NCBI RefSeq assembly: GCF_011758805.1
Contig: NZ_JAANOW010000002.1
Location: forward strand, 372,001-436,000
Direction: 5' to 3'
Source: Mycolicibacterium fluoranthenivorans
Lineage (GTDB): Bacteria; Actinomycetota; Actinomycetes; Mycobacteriales; Mycobacteriaceae
Length of the DNA: 64,000 nucleotides
Within the stretch, counting starts at the first letter, position 1. Each line of letters opens with the position of its first letter. Below are positions 55,198-64,000 of this stretch, piece after piece. The position numbers and the translations under genes were made by a program. Under the pieces are notes generated by a model. It was given only the letters and a program-made list of their open reading frames with translations, searched no databases and was not told where the DNA came from.

Positions 55198-56469
55198 ATG
55201 ACTGTGTCAGCCATCACATCGACAGCGTCGGAACGTCCGTACGATTCGATCGACCTCTCCTCGCGCGCGTTCTGGGCCACCACCGCGGCCGATCGTGAGG
55301 TCGCGTTCGCGCAGTTGCGCGCCCAGCGCCCGGTCAGCTGGCACAAGCCCGTCGAGGACGCCTTGATGGAGGATCCGAACGACAAAGGCTTCTGGGCGGT
55401 CACCCGGCACGCCGATATCGTCACCGTCAGCCGCGACAGCGAGACCTTCCTGTCCGGTAAGGGGGTGCTGTTCGAGACCGTGCCCGAGGAACTGCTGGAG
55501 GCGTCGCAGTCCTTCCTGGCGATGGACGCGCCGCGACACACGTTGATCCGCAAGCTCGTTCATTCGGCCTTCACGCCGCGTCAGGTCGCGCGCATCGAAT
55601 CCTCGATCAAGAACAACGCCAAAGGCATCGTCGAAGAACTGGCTGCGGCGGGCAGCGGTGCGGACTTCGTCGAGCACTGCGCCAAGGAACTGCCGGTGCG
55701 CACGCTCTCGGATATGGTCGGCATCCCGGAGTCCGAGCGCAGCCGGGTGGCGCACGCCGCGGATGCGTTGGTGTCGTGGGCGGACCCGGTCTTCCTGGCC
55801 GGCCGTAATCCTCTCGAGGTGCTGCTGGAGAACCAGATGTACCTGCATCAGGTGGCCGGTGCGTTGGCCGCCGAGCGCCGGGAGAACCCGGGCAACGACC
55901 TGATCAGTGCCCTGGTGCACGCCGAGATCGACGGGGATCGGCTCACCGACTTCGAAGTGTCCGCGTTCTTCGTCCTGCTCGCGGTGGCCGGTAATGACAC
56001 CACCCGCCAGACGGCCAGCCATGCGGTCAAGGCGCTCACCGATTTCCCGGACCAGCGGGCGTGGCTGCTCGACGATTTCGACGACCGGATCGGTTCCGCC
56101 GTGGAGGAATTCGTGCGCTGGGCAAGCCCGGTGATGACATTCCGGCGCACCGCCGCCGTCGACGTCGAACTCGGCGGTCAGCAGATCGCGGCGGGGGACA
56201 AGGTGGTGATGTTCTACGCGTCCGGCAACTGGGACACCGAGGTGTTCGACCGGCCGGAGCGTTTCGATCTGAGCCGTAAACCCAACCCGCATCTGGGCTT
56301 CGGCGGTGGCGGCCGGCATTTCTGCCTCGGTGCGCACGTGGCCCGTACGCAGCTGCGGGCGCTGTTCTTCGAACTGCTCACCCAGTTGCCCGATATCGCG
56401 GCGGGCGAACCGGCCTATCTGGAAGGCAACTTCGTGCACGCCGTCCGGGCGATGCCCTGCACGTTCTAG
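55198..56469 (+). CDS. cytochrome P450
   Basis: The product is 423 aa from the ATG at 55198. The I-helix oxygen-binding motif is 'LLAVAGNDTTRQTASHAV'; the ExxR helix region is 'VEEFVRWASPVMTFRRTA'; the heme loop 'FGGGGRHFCLGAHVARTQ' has Cys376. N-terminal 'SFLAMDAPRHTLIRKLVHSAFTPRQVARIE' is typical of actinobacterial soluble CYPs (CYP125/142-like region 'DAPxHTxxR'). It needs ferredoxin and reductase, not found here. The substrate is unknown; TetR control suggests induction by it. Confidence 0.95.
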   Translation: MTVSAITSTASERPYDSIDLSSRAFWATTAADREVAFAQLRAQRPVSWHKPVEDALMEDPNDKGFWAVTRHADIVTVSRDSETFLSGKGVLFETVPEELLEASQSFLAMDAPRHTLIRKLVHSAFTPRQVARIESSIKNNAKGIVEELAAAGSGADFVEHCAKELPVRTLSDMVGIPESERSRVAHAADALVSWADPVFLAGRNPLEVLLENQMYLHQVAGALAAERRENPGNDLISALVHAEIDGDRLTDFEVSAFFVLLAVAGNDTTRQTASHAVKALTDFPDQRAWLLDDFDDRIGSAVEEFVRWASPVMTFRRTAAVDVELGGQQIAAGDKVVMFYASGNWDTEVFDRPERFDLSRKPNPHLGFGGGGRHFCLGAHVARTQLRALFFELLTQLPDIAAGEPAYLEGNFVHAVRAMPCTF

Positions 56470-57302
56470 GGCAAGGGGGCGGCCACCGGTAGCTCGCCGG
56501 CCAGCAGGGTCAGCAGCTCCGAACAGCCGCCCTCGACCTTGACCGTGGCCTGCGCATCACCGCGGGTCTGGCCGCGATTGATGATCGCGATCGGCATGCC
56601 CACCGCGGCGGCGTGCCGGACGAACCGGTAGCCGGAGAACACGGTCAGTGACGACCCCGCGACCAGCAGGGCCTCGGCCGCTTCGACCAAGGAAAATGCC
56701 TGTGCTACGCGCTCTTTCGGCACGCTTTCGCCGAAGTAGACGATATCCGGTTTCAGCATCCCGCCGCAGCGCGGACAGTCCAGATAGTGGAACGTCGAGG
56801 TGTCGGTGACGACCGCGTCGGCGTCGGGGGCCACGGCGATACCGCCGACCTGCTCGGCGCGCTCGATGAAACCGGGGTTGAGCGCCTCCAATTCGTCGGC
56901 CAGTGCGGCGCGGCTCATGGTGTACCCACACCCCAGGCAGACCACCTGGGCGTACGTGCCGTGCAGATTCACCACCTGGCGGCTACCGGCCTTGGTGTGC
57001 AGCAGATCGACGTTCTGGGTGATCAGGCCCGTCACCACTCCGGCCTGCTCCAGTGCGGCCAGCGCGCGATGGCCGGCGTTGGGTCGGGTGTCGTCCATAT
57101 GCCGCCAGCCGACATGATTGCGGGCCCAGTAACGCTGACGGAACACCGGATCGGAGGTGAACTGGGCGATCGTCATCGGATTGCTCGGCGGAGAGTCCGG
57201 ACCGCGGTAGTCCGGAATCCCCGAATCGGTCGACATACCCGCCCCCGTCAGGACCGCCAGCCGCAGTCCGGACAGGGCAGATACGAGTTCGGGGGCTTCC
57301 AC
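56466..57302 (-). CDS. Sir2-type NAD-dependent protein deacylase
   Basis: The product is 278 aa from a GTG at 57302, which gives the normal sirtuin N-terminus ('LVSALSGLRLAVLTGAGMSTDSGIPDYRGP'). It has NAD-binding 'TQNVDLLHTKAGS', catalytic His in 'VNLHGTYAQVVC', zinc ligands 'VCLGCG' and 'LDCPRCGG', and 'VYFGESVPKE', 'VAGSSLTVFSGY'. It removes acyl groups from lysine, consuming NAD+. It is divergent from nadE with only 27 bp between starts, and overlaps the convergent P450 stop by 4 nt. Confidence 0.94.
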   Translation of the reverse strand: MEAPELVSALSGLRLAVLTGAGMSTDSGIPDYRGPDSPPSNPMTIAQFTSDPVFRQRYWARNHVGWRHMDDTRPNAGHRALAALEQAGVVTGLITQNVDLLHTKAGSRQVVNLHGTYAQVVCLGCGYTMSRAALADELEALNPGFIERAEQVGGIAVAPDADAVVTDTSTFHYLDCPRCGGMLKPDIVYFGESVPKERVAQAFSLVEAAEALLVAGSSLTVFSGYRFVRHAAAVGMPIAIINRGQTRGDAQATVKVEGGCSELLTLLAGELPVAAPLP

Positions 57303-57329
57303 CCCACCCAGGATAGGGATAATGGCGAC

Positions 57330-59369
57330 GTGGACTTCTATTCCGCCTACCGGCACGGATACGTGCGGGTCGCCGCGTGCACGCACCACACCACGCTGGC
57401 CGACCCCGCGGCCAACGCGGATTCGGTGCTGCGCACGGCCCGCGAATGTCATGACGACGCCGTCGGGCTGGCGGTGTTCCCGGAGCTCACCCTGTCCGGG
57501 TACTCGCTCGAGGACATCGTGTTGCAGGACACGCTGCTCAATGCCGTGCAAGACGCGGTGGCCACCCTGCTGGCAGGGTCGGCCGACCTGCTGCCGGTGC
57601 TGGTGGTCGGCGCCCCGCTGCGGCACGGCAACCGGGTGTACAACACCGCGTTGGTGATTCACCGCGGCACCCTCCTCGGGGTGGTGCCCAAGTCGTATCT
57701 GCCCACCTACCGGGAGTTCTACGAGCGCCGTCAGATCGCTGCGGGTGACGACGCCCGCGGCACCATCCGGATCAACGGCGCAGACGTGCCGTTCGGGCCG
57801 GATCTGCTGTTCACGGCCGCCGACCTGCCCGATTTCGTCCTGCACGTGGAGATTTGCGAGGACATGTGGGTACCCATTCCGCCGAGCGCCCAGGCCGCGC
57901 TGGCAGGAGCCACGGTGCTGGCGAACCTGTCGGGCAGCCCCATCACCATCGGTCGTGCCGAGGACCGCAAGCTGCTGGCCCGCTCGGCGTCGTCACGCTG
58001 CCTGGCCGCCTACGTGTACGCCGCCGCCGGTGAGGGGGAGTCGACCACCGACCTGGCCTGGGACGGGCAGACCATGATCTACGAGAACGGGGTGCTGCTG
58101 GCCGAATCCGATCGCTTCCCGAAAGGGGAGCGGCGCAGCGTCGCCGACGTCGACACCGCACTGCTGCGCGCGGAGCGACTGCGCCAGGGCACCTTCGACG
58201 ACAATGCGCGCCATCACGGCGCCGCAGCGAACGTGCGCCGGATCGAGTTCACCCTCGACCCACCGGACGGCGACATCGGTCTGCGCCGAGCGGTGGAGCG
58301 GTTCCCCTTCGTGCCGTCGGATCCGCAACGGCTGCAGCAGGATTGCTACGAGGCCTACAACATCCAGGTGTCGGGGCTGGAGCAGCGGCTGCGCGCGCTG
58401 AACTATCCGAAGGTGGTCATCGGGGTCTCCGGCGGCCTGGACTCCACCCACGCCCTCATCGTCGCGGCCAAGGCCATGGACCGCGAAAGCCGCCCGCGCA
58501 GCGACATCTTGGCGTTCACCCTGCCCGGCTTTGCCACCGGCGATCGCACCAAGGGCAATGCCATCGCGTTGTCCAAGGCGTTGGGGGTGACCTTCGAGGA
58601 GATCGACATCCGGGATACGGCCACCCTGATGCTCACCGAGATGGGACATCCGGTGGTCCAGGGCGAGAAGGTCTACGACATCACGTTCGAGAACGTCCAG
58701 GCCGGGTTGCGCACCGACTACCTGTTCCGGCTGGCCAATCAGCGTGGCGGCATCGTCTTGGGCACCGGGGATCTGTCCGAACTCGGGTTGGGCTGGTCCA
58801 CCTACGGCGTCGGTGACCAGATGTCGCACTACAACGTCAACGGCGGTGTCCCGAAGACGCTCATTCAGCACCTGATCCGTTGGGTGATCTCGTCGGGTCA
58901 GTTCGGCGAGGATGTCAACGAGGTGCTGGCGTCGGTGCTGGACACCGAGATCACCCCGGAGCTGGTGCCCGTGGGTGAGGACGGCAAGGTGCAGAGCAGC
59001 GAAGCCAAGGTGGGTCCCTATGCGCTGCAGGACTTCTCACTGTTCCAGGCGCTTCGTCACGGATTCGGGCCGGCCAAGATCGCCTTCCTGGCCTGGCATG
59101 CGTGGAGTGCTGCGGACCGAGGTGACTGGCCGACGGGGATTCCACTGGACAAGCGGCCGGAGTATTCACTGGCGGAGATCCGGCACTGGCTGACGGTGTT
59201 CGCGCAGCGGTTCTACTCTTTCAGCCAGTTCAAGCGGTCCGCGCTGCCCAACGGCCCCAAGGTGTCCGCGGGCGGTGCGCTGTCACCGCGCGGCGACTGG
59301 CGCGCCCCGTCGGACATGTCCGCGCGGATCTGGCTCGATGAGATCGAATGCGGGATCCCCGCGGAGTAG
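57330..59369 (+). CDS. nadE: glutamine-dependent NAD+ synthetase
   Basis: The product is 679 aa from the GTG at 57330, the same length and N-terminus ('xFYSAYRHGYVRVAACTHHTT') as the M. tuberculosis enzyme; the longer open frame overlaps the divergent sirtuin. The N-terminal nitrilase-type glutaminase has catalytic Glu52, Lys121 and Cys176 ('EICEDM'). The C-terminal synthetase has the P-loop 'VIGVSGGLDSTHALIVAAKAMD' and 'GTGDLSELGLGWSTYGVGDQMSHYNVN'. It makes NAD+ from NaAD. A GATAAT (57318-57323) about 7 bp before the GTG suggests a leaderless transcript. Confidence 0.97.
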   Translation: MDFYSAYRHGYVRVAACTHHTTLADPAANADSVLRTARECHDDAVGLAVFPELTLSGYSLEDIVLQDTLLNAVQDAVATLLAGSADLLPVLVVGAPLRHGNRVYNTALVIHRGTLLGVVPKSYLPTYREFYERRQIAAGDDARGTIRINGADVPFGPDLLFTAADLPDFVLHVEICEDMWVPIPPSAQAALAGATVLANLSGSPITIGRAEDRKLLARSASSRCLAAYVYAAAGEGESTTDLAWDGQTMIYENGVLLAESDRFPKGERRSVADVDTALLRAERLRQGTFDDNARHHGAAANVRRIEFTLDPPDGDIGLRRAVERFPFVPSDPQRLQQDCYEAYNIQVSGLEQRLRALNYPKVVIGVSGGLDSTHALIVAAKAMDRESRPRSDILAFTLPGFATGDRTKGNAIALSKALGVTFEEIDIRDTATLMLTEMGHPVVQGEKVYDITFENVQAGLRTDYLFRLANQRGGIVLGTGDLSELGLGWSTYGVGDQMSHYNVNGGVPKTLIQHLIRWVISSGQFGEDVNEVLASVLDTEITPELVPVGEDGKVQSSEAKVGPYALQDFSLFQALRHGFGPAKIAFLAWHAWSAADRGDWPTGIPLDKRPEYSLAEIRHWLTVFAQRFYSFSQFKRSALPNGPKVSAGGALSPRGDWRAPSDMSARIWLDEIECGIPAE

Positions 59370-59388
59370 CGTCCGCGCTCCCCGAAGA

Positions 59389-60552
59389 TCAGGCGGCCGA
59401 GGCGGTTTCGGCTGCGGCGAGCGGGCCTGGGCCCTCGGCGCGCGCCCGGGCCGCGGCACGGACGATGACGGCGAAGCAGATGGTGATCGGGATGGCCGCG
59501 CCGTCCATTCCGCCGGCGATGATCGCATCGGCGGCGGTGAAGTCGGGTGGCACGATCAGCGAGTACAAGCTGGCCGACAGTGGGGCCGCCGCGAAACCCC
59601 ACAGCAGCCAACGCCATTGCCGTTCCCTTGCGACGTTGTCCCGCGCGCGGGCGCGGGCGACACCGAGGAGAGCCATCGCGATGCTGATCCAGACCGGCAC
59701 CAGGTGGAACGCGACCAGGGAGTGCGGGATCGGCTCGGGCAACCGCGACGTCAGACCCGTGTAGGTGAGCGAGCCGAGCACCGCCAGGGCCACCGCCGCG
59801 CCGTATCTCCAGACCGGCGCCGCGGTGTCGGCCTCATCGGACGGGGCTTGCCGGCTGGCAATGAAGGCCACCGCGGCGCCGCCGGGTGCGACGACCCCCA
59901 GAATCAACGAGCCCACACCGATATTGGTGAGCACGTCGTGTTGCGGGATCACCGGCTGGATCCCGATCCAGATGAACCGCAGCAGCGGTGCGGTCAACAT
60001 GAAGGCGATGCTGTAGGTCATCCAGGCGCGATGGGTGACCATGTCGCGCTTGCGGATCGCGTAGAGCGCGTACCAGGCGCTGGCGAGCGTGCCCACCGCC
60101 AGACCGCGTAGTTGGGTCTCGAACGCGGGTCCGATGAAGTGTCGGGCCGGTGGGGTGACGTAGAGAAAGATCAGGGCGGTCAGCATGCTGATCGTCATCA
60201 GGGCGAGGTAGCTGCGACCGTTCCACCGGTGCACCGCGGGCCACCGCTCGCGGATTCGCGCCGAGAACTGGAACATGGCCAGTGTCAACGCCAGTGCACC
60301 CAACGTGGTGTGTACCAACAGCACCACCCGGTGCTCGGCGTAGGCCTGGTGCCGGACCGCGTCGACCGATCCGTCGCCCAGCGCGTAGCCGCGGCCGTTG
60401 ATCGCGGTGTTCACGTCGTCCTGCCAGCGTGGGACTCCGGTGCCGAACAGCGGCCAGGTGTAGTTCAGCGCGAGCGGCAGATAGAGGGCGCCCACCACCG
60501 CAGTGAAGATGAAGAGGCCCCGTGAGAGCGTCACCTGTTTGTCGTTGTCCAT
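59389..60552 (-). CDS. DUF2306 multi-span membrane protein
   Basis: The product is 387 aa from the ATG at 60552, with TAGAAT as a possible -10 about 17 nt upstream; an in-frame ATG at 60591 is also possible. About ten hydrophobic spans are visible. DUF2306-like features are 'HTTLGALALTLAMFQFSARIRERWPAVHRWNGRSYLAL' and 'HRAWMTYSIAFMLTAPLLRFIWI', with paired histidines that could bind heme. The function is unknown. It is convergent with nadE and the same strand as the enoyl-CoA hydratase. Confidence 0.8.
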   Translation of the reverse strand: MDNDKQVTLSRGLFIFTAVVGALYLPLALNYTWPLFGTGVPRWQDDVNTAINGRGYALGDGSVDAVRHQAYAEHRVVLLVHTTLGALALTLAMFQFSARIRERWPAVHRWNGRSYLALMTISMLTALIFLYVTPPARHFIGPAFETQLRGLAVGTLASAWYALYAIRKRDMVTHRAWMTYSIAFMLTAPLLRFIWIGIQPVIPQHDVLTNIGVGSLILGVVAPGGAAVAFIASRQAPSDEADTAAPVWRYGAAVALAVLGSLTYTGLTSRLPEPIPHSLVAFHLVPVWISIAMALLGVARARARDNVARERQWRWLLWGFAAAPLSASLYSLIVPPDFTAADAIIAGGMDGAAIPITICFAVIVRAAARARAEGPGPLAAAETASAA

Positions 60553-60612
60553 TTGGATGTCAGATTCTAAGTGGCGATGTGCCCGGCGCACGGGATTTTG
60601 CTCGACCGTCAG

Positions 60613-61425
60613 TCAGAGGCGGCCTTCGGTGCGCAGATCGGGGTGCACCCAGTCCGGGGACCGGCGTTCCTTGAACGCGACGAAACCCGCTCTGGCCTCG
60701 TCTCCGCTGTAGCTGGCCTTCATCCCGATCCGGTCGAACAGTCCGAGGTAGTTGTCCAGGCTCGATTTCACCACCGAGCGGGCGTGGGGTGCGGTCCGGC
60801 AGACCTGCGCCAACACCTCACGCGCCTCGTCGAGCAGGGTGTCGTGCGGCACCACCCGAGACACCATGCCCCAGTCCAGCGCCTCCTGCGCGGTGAGCAC
60901 GCGGCCGGTGAACATCAGGTCGCGGGTGCGGACCGCGCCGATGAGGCGGGCCAGCATCTGGCTGTAATAGGTGTCGGCGATACCGCGGAACAATTCCGGG
61001 ACCCGGAACGTGGCGCGTTCGCTGACCACCGCCATATCGCTGCACAGTGCGATCTGCAGGCCGCCGCCCTGGGCCAGTCCGTTCACTGCCGACACCACCG
61101 GCTTCACCGACTGGCGCAGTGTCTCGAACGGGGTGACATCCATCGACAGCGCCGAGGCCCACGTCATCCAGTCGTCACTGCCGTCGCCACCGCCGAGGTC
61201 CCCGCCCGGGGCGAAGACGTCTCCGGTGCCGGTGATGAGCAGGCCGGCCAACTCCGGATCGGCCTCCACGCGGCTGACGGCGTAGCGGATGCCGAAGTAC
61301 ATCGCCGGGGTCATGGCGTTGCGGGCCGCGGGCCGGTCCAGACGCACCACGCCGAAGGGGCCGTGCCGCTCGAATGTCAGGAACGGGGTACCGAGCCAGT
61401 CACCGTCGGGCGGTCGCGCTGTCAT
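60613..61425 (-). CDS. enoyl-CoA hydratase/isomerase family protein
   Basis: The product is 270 aa with a crotonase fold: 'VVRLDRPAARNAMTPAMYFGIRYAV', CoA/oxyanion motif 'GTGDVFAPGGDLGGGDG' and 'VSAVNGLAQGGGLQIALCSDMAVVSERATFRVPELFRGIADTYYSQMLARLIG'. The position of the usual catalytic Glu is occupied in 'RVPELF'. It acts on fatty acyl- or aromatic acyl-CoAs; the exact substrate is unknown. It lies 32 bp downstream of rbsK on the same strand. Confidence 0.92.
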   Translation of the reverse strand: MTARPPDGDWLGTPFLTFERHGPFGVVRLDRPAARNAMTPAMYFGIRYAVSRVEADPELAGLLITGTGDVFAPGGDLGGGDGSDDWMTWASALSMDVTPFETLRQSVKPVVSAVNGLAQGGGLQIALCSDMAVVSERATFRVPELFRGIADTYYSQMLARLIGAVRTRDLMFTGRVLTAQEALDWGMVSRVVPHDTLLDEAREVLAQVCRTAPHARSVVKSSLDNYLGLFDRIGMKASYSGDEARAGFVAFKERRSPDWVHPDLRTEGRL

Positions 61426-61457
61426 GGCTGCCGACTATAACCACAACTGTTGGTGAT

Positions 61458-62309
61458 TCAGTTGAGTGCGTCCTCGATGGCCTCGTCGTAGGGGGCGCAA
61501 TCGCCCGCGCCCGGCACCAGGGTGGCCAGCGCACCGGCCGCGCACGCCCGGCGCAGTGCGTAGCCGCGGTCGGTGGCCCAGCCCGCGGCGAGCACGCCGG
61601 CGAACACGTCGCCGGCGCCGGTGGTGTCCAATGCCTCGACCGGGTACGCCGGAACCCGGGTATGTCCGTGGGTGGTGCGATGGTCGGCACCGCGCGCGCC
61701 CAAGGTGGTGACCAGATGCGGTACCGGCCGATCCCATTGTGCTGCCTCGGATTCGTTGACGATCACCACATCGGTGACGTCGGCCAGCTGGGCAAGCGCG
61801 GCCGAATCCGCACCGGTGGGCGATGCGTTGAGGATCACCGTCGCGCCGGCCGCGCGCGCAATTCTGGCTGCTGTCACCGCCGTGTCCACCGGGATCTCCA
61901 GCTGCATCAACAGCACCTCGCAGTCGGCGACGATATCGCGCAGCTTGGCGGGTGTCAGGGTGAGATGGGCATTGGCGCCGGGGGCGACCACGATGACGTT
62001 CTCGGCATGGGTGTCGACCACGATGCTCGCCATCCCGCTCGGTACCGGCAGCGTCACCACGCCCGCCACATCCACGCCGTTATCGCTCAGATGGGCTTTG
62101 AGCGCGAGCCCTGCCGCGTCGTCACCGACCGCCGCCACCAGCGTGACGTCGGCGCCGGCCCGGGCCGCGGCGATCGCCTGGTTGCCGCCCTTACCGCCGG
62201 GGGACTGGGTGACCGAGGATGCCAGCACCGTCGCGCCGGGCACCGGCAGCGTGTCCACGGCGAAGACGAGGTCCATGTTCACGCTGCCCACCACACATAC
62301 CCGCGTCAC
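61458..62309 (-). CDS. rbsK: ribokinase
   Basis: The product is 283 aa. It has PfkB-family motifs 'VVGSVNMDLVFAVDTLPVPGATVLASSVTQSPGGKGGNQAIAAARAGADV' and 'VEALDTTGAGDVFAGVLAAGWA' with the catalytic Asp in GAGD; the ribose-binding 'N-D' and 'GGKGGNQA' pattern is that of ribokinases. It phosphorylates D-ribose. Location between nadE and proA agrees with Rv2436 in M. tuberculosis. No ribose transporter is adjacent, but the RbsB-like ABC system lies 40 kb away. Confidence 0.93.
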   Translation of the reverse strand: MTRVCVVGSVNMDLVFAVDTLPVPGATVLASSVTQSPGGKGGNQAIAAARAGADVTLVAAVGDDAAGLALKAHLSDNGVDVAGVVTLPVPSGMASIVVDTHAENVIVVAPGANAHLTLTPAKLRDIVADCEVLLMQLEIPVDTAVTAARIARAAGATVILNASPTGADSAALAQLADVTDVVIVNESEAAQWDRPVPHLVTTLGARGADHRTTHGHTRVPAYPVEALDTTGAGDVFAGVLAAGWATDRGYALRRACAAGALATLVPGAGDCAPYDEAIEDALN

Positions 62310-62468
62310 GGCTTCACCGTAGTCGTCACGGGCAGGTCATCACGTGTCTGCTCCAGCGAGATCGACGTCAGGGTCGTGGTTCGACCGGTGAGGTGACGCT
62401 CGGGAGCGTGCGCCGCGTTTCGGCGGCCCCACCGGGCCTGACCTGGGGATGCCCGATACCCTGGCTTG

Positions 62469-63725
62469 ATGAGCGTGCAAGCACCAGCCACCACGGATCT
62501 GCGTCAACAGGTTCACGACGCGGCCGCCGCCGCGCGTACCGCGTCGCGCAGCCTGGCGGCACTGAGCACCGAGACCAAGAACCGCGCCCTGCATCTGGCC
62601 GCCGACACGGTGTTGGAGCACACCCACGACATCCTCGCCGCCAACGCCGAGGACCTGCAGGCCGCTCGCACCGCCGGCACGCCCGAAGCCATGCTCGACC
62701 GGCTCGCCCTCAACCCCCAGCGCCTCGACGGTATCGCCGCCGGCTTGCGCCAGGTCGCCGGCCTGCCCGACCCGATCGGCGAGGTGCTGCGCGGCTCGAC
62801 ACTGCCCAACGGTCTGCAGCTGCGCCAGCAGCGGGTGCCGCTCGGTGTGGTCGGCATCGTCTACGAGGGCCGGCCCAACGTCACCGTGGACGCGTTCGGG
62901 CTGACTCTCAAGTCGGGCAACGCCGTGCTGCTGCGGGGTAGCTCCTCGGCGGCCAGGTCGAACGCCGCCCTGGTCACCGCGCTACGCGAGGCGCTGTACG
63001 AGGCCGGGCTGCCCATGGATGCGGTGCAGCTGTTACCGAGTGCTGATCGCGCCAGCGTCACCCACCTCATCCAGGCGCGCGGTCTGGTCGACGTCGTCAT
63101 CCCGCGCGGCGGTGCCGGGCTGATCGACGCGGTGGTCCGCGACGCCACCGTGCCGACCATCGAAACCGGCGTCGGCAACTGTCATGTCTATGTGGACGGG
63201 GCCGCCGATCTCGACGTGGCCGAGCGGATCCTGCTGAACTCCAAGACCCGCCGGCCCAGCGTGTGCAACTCGGCCGAATCGCTGCTGGTGGATCGCACGG
63301 TGGCCGACACCGCGCTGCCCCGCCTGGTGAATGCGCTCCAGGACGCCGGCGTGACCGTGCACCTGGATCCCACCGAGGAGCAGCTGCGAGCCGAGTTCCT
63401 GTCGCTGGACATGGCGGTCGCCGTCGTCGACGGTGTGGACGGGGCCGTCGCGCATATCAACGAGTACGGCACCGGGCATACCGAGGCCATCGTCACCACC
63501 GATCTGGCTGCGGCCCAACGATTCACCGAGGGGGTGGATGCCGCGGCGGTGATGGTGAACGCGTCGACGGCATTCACCGACGGTGAGCAGTTCGGGTTCG
63601 GCGCCGAGATCGGGATCTCCACCCAGAAGCTGCACGCCCGCGGTCCGATGGGGCTACCCGAACTGACCTCCACCAAATGGATTGTGTGGGGCTCGCCTCT
63701 TGAAGGCCACGTCCGCCCCGCCTGA
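62469..63725 (+). CDS. proA: gamma-glutamyl phosphate reductase
   Basis: The product is 418 aa from the ATG at 62469 (a TTG is directly upstream). It has an aldehyde-dehydrogenase-like fold with '[43 protein letters not shown]', '[14 protein letters not shown]', '[43 protein letters not shown]' (catalytic Cys in 'SVCN') and '[30 protein letters not shown]'. It performs the second step of proline synthesis. TACCCT about 7 bp before the ATG may be a -10, giving a leaderless message. Confidence 0.97.
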   Translation: MSVQAPATTDLRQQVHDAAAAARTASRSLAALSTETKNRALHLAADTVLEHTHDILAANAEDLQAARTAGTPEAMLDRLALNPQRLDGIAAGLRQVAGLPDPIGEVLRGSTLPNGLQLRQQRVPLGVVGIVYEGRPNVTVDAFGLTLKSGNAVLLRGSSSAARSNAALVTALREALYEAGLPMDAVQLLPSADRASVTHLIQARGLVDVVIPRGGAGLIDAVVRDATVPTIETGVGNCHVYVDGAADLDVAERILLNSKTRRPSVCNSAESLLVDRTVADTALPRLVNALQDAGVTVHLDPTEEQLRAEFLSLDMAVAVVDGVDGAVAHINEYGTGHTEAIVTTDLAAAQRFTEGVDAAAVMVNASTAFTDGEQFGFGAEIGISTQKLHARGPMGLPELTSTKWIVWGSPLEGHVRPA

Positions 63726-63743
63726 TTAGGAGAACACCCACCC

Positions 63744-64000
63744 ATGAGCCTGCCCGCCCGCCCGGCCCCGCTGTTCACCGACATCGACGATGTCGCCAAG
63801 CGGCTCGCCGAAACCGGCTACCTGCCCGACAAGGCCACGGCCACTGCGGTTTTCCTCGCCGACCGGCTCGGCAAGCCGCTGCTGGTGGAAGGCCCCGCCG
63901 GTGTCGGTAAGACCGAGCTGGCCCGCGCCGTGGCACAGACCACCGGCAGCGAACTGGTGCGCCTGCAGTGCTACGAGGGTGTCGACGAGGCCCGTGCCCT
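63744..64000 (+). CDS. MoxR-type AAA+ ATPase, 3' end missing
   Basis: The first 85 codons are seen; the gene runs off the window. Walker A 'LLVEGPAGVGKTELARAVA' lies near residue 49, preceded by the family's 'TDIDDVAKRLAETGYLPDKATATAVFLADRLGKP'. MoxR ATPases act as chaperones with von Willebrand A proteins, probably encoded beyond the edge. AGGAGA upstream of the ATG; 18 bp after proA, so probably the same operon. It matches the Rv2426c position. Confidence 0.9.
   Translation, partial: MSLPARPAPLFTDIDDVAKRLAETGYLPDKATATAVFLADRLGKPLLVEGPAGVGKTELARAVAQTTGSELVRLQCYEGVDEARA

Noticed and set aside
56787..57329. Long N-terminal extension of nadE (open frame from 56787)
   Set aside because: It overlaps the sirtuin on the other strand, and the known NadE N-terminus begins at the GTG at 57330.
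59358..59376. GCGGA/TCCGC hairpin after nadE as terminator
   Set aside because: Only five base pairs and no T run; too weak to list.

Overview
The window is high-GC actinobacterial DNA and almost certainly from a non-tuberculous Mycobacterium (Mycolicibacterium-type). The evidence is an MmpS/MmpL pair, resuscitation-promoting factor (Rpf) genes, a mycobacterial RNase E with long acidic flanks, and a gene order (korA-korB-mobA-rpf-enoyl reductase-valS-folC-DUF4233-ndk-rne-rplU-rpmA-obg-proB ... nadE ... rbsK ... proA-moxR) that matches the M. tuberculosis Rv2455c-Rv2426c block as I recall it. No rRNA, tRNA, CRISPR array or insertion sequence was seen.

1-12.2 kb, sulfur and persulfide stress. 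A truncated PLP-dependent class V aminotransferase, an AhpD-like protein, two DUF202 membrane proteins and a DsbA-like protein lead into a reactive-sulfur locus. It contains a rhodanese, a 1-Cys peroxiredoxin, MmpS/MmpL, a CsoR-family repressor that looks like the persulfide sensor CstR, a small Cys-rich protein, a CstB-like persulfide dioxygenase/rhodanese, sulfide:quinone oxidoreductase, thioredoxin and a TauE/SafE permease. Five copies of one 16-bp operator (ATACC-N4-GGGGTAT) sit in front of the peroxiredoxin, between mmpS and the repressor, and before the dioxygenase operon. They tie all these genes, including the MmpS/MmpL exporter, into one probable regulon.

12.2-29.2 kb, inositol catabolism. 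iolD-iolB-aldolase-iolC run leftward and face a GntR regulator; an RbsB-type ABC transporter follows. A 20-of-23 conserved operator lies in both the iolC and the transporter promoters, each time supplying the -35 hexamer. After an AraC/aldo-keto reductase pair comes a second leftward unit (phytanoyl-CoA-dioxygenase-like protein, IolG-like and IolE-like proteins, another Gfo/Idh/MocA oxidoreductase) facing a LacI regulator and a PfkB kinase. The two units together supply every step from myo-inositol to aldolase cleavage.

29.2-35.4 kb. korAB (2-oxoglutarate:ferredoxin oxidoreductase) lies behind a palindrome-rich leader, followed by mobA. A 1-kb lower-GC non-coding region then holds a CRP-like site and a structured leader with two mutually exclusive hairpins. 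It precedes an rpfE-like gene that carries a frameshift, and an intact rpf paralogue; both are followed by hairpin terminators.

35.4-52.4 kb is conserved core: lipoprotein, S9 peptidase, enoyl-reductase-like protein, DUF937, valS, folC, DUF4233, SRPBCC-like protein, ndk, rne, rplU, rpmA, obg, proB. 52.5-57.3 kb is an insertion relative to M. tuberculosis (PIG-L deacetylase, UGM-like flavoprotein, TetR/P450 pair, sirtuin). 57.3-64 kb resumes with nadE, DUF2306 membrane protein, enoyl-CoA hydratase, ribokinase, proA and the start of a MoxR ATPase cut by the window edge.
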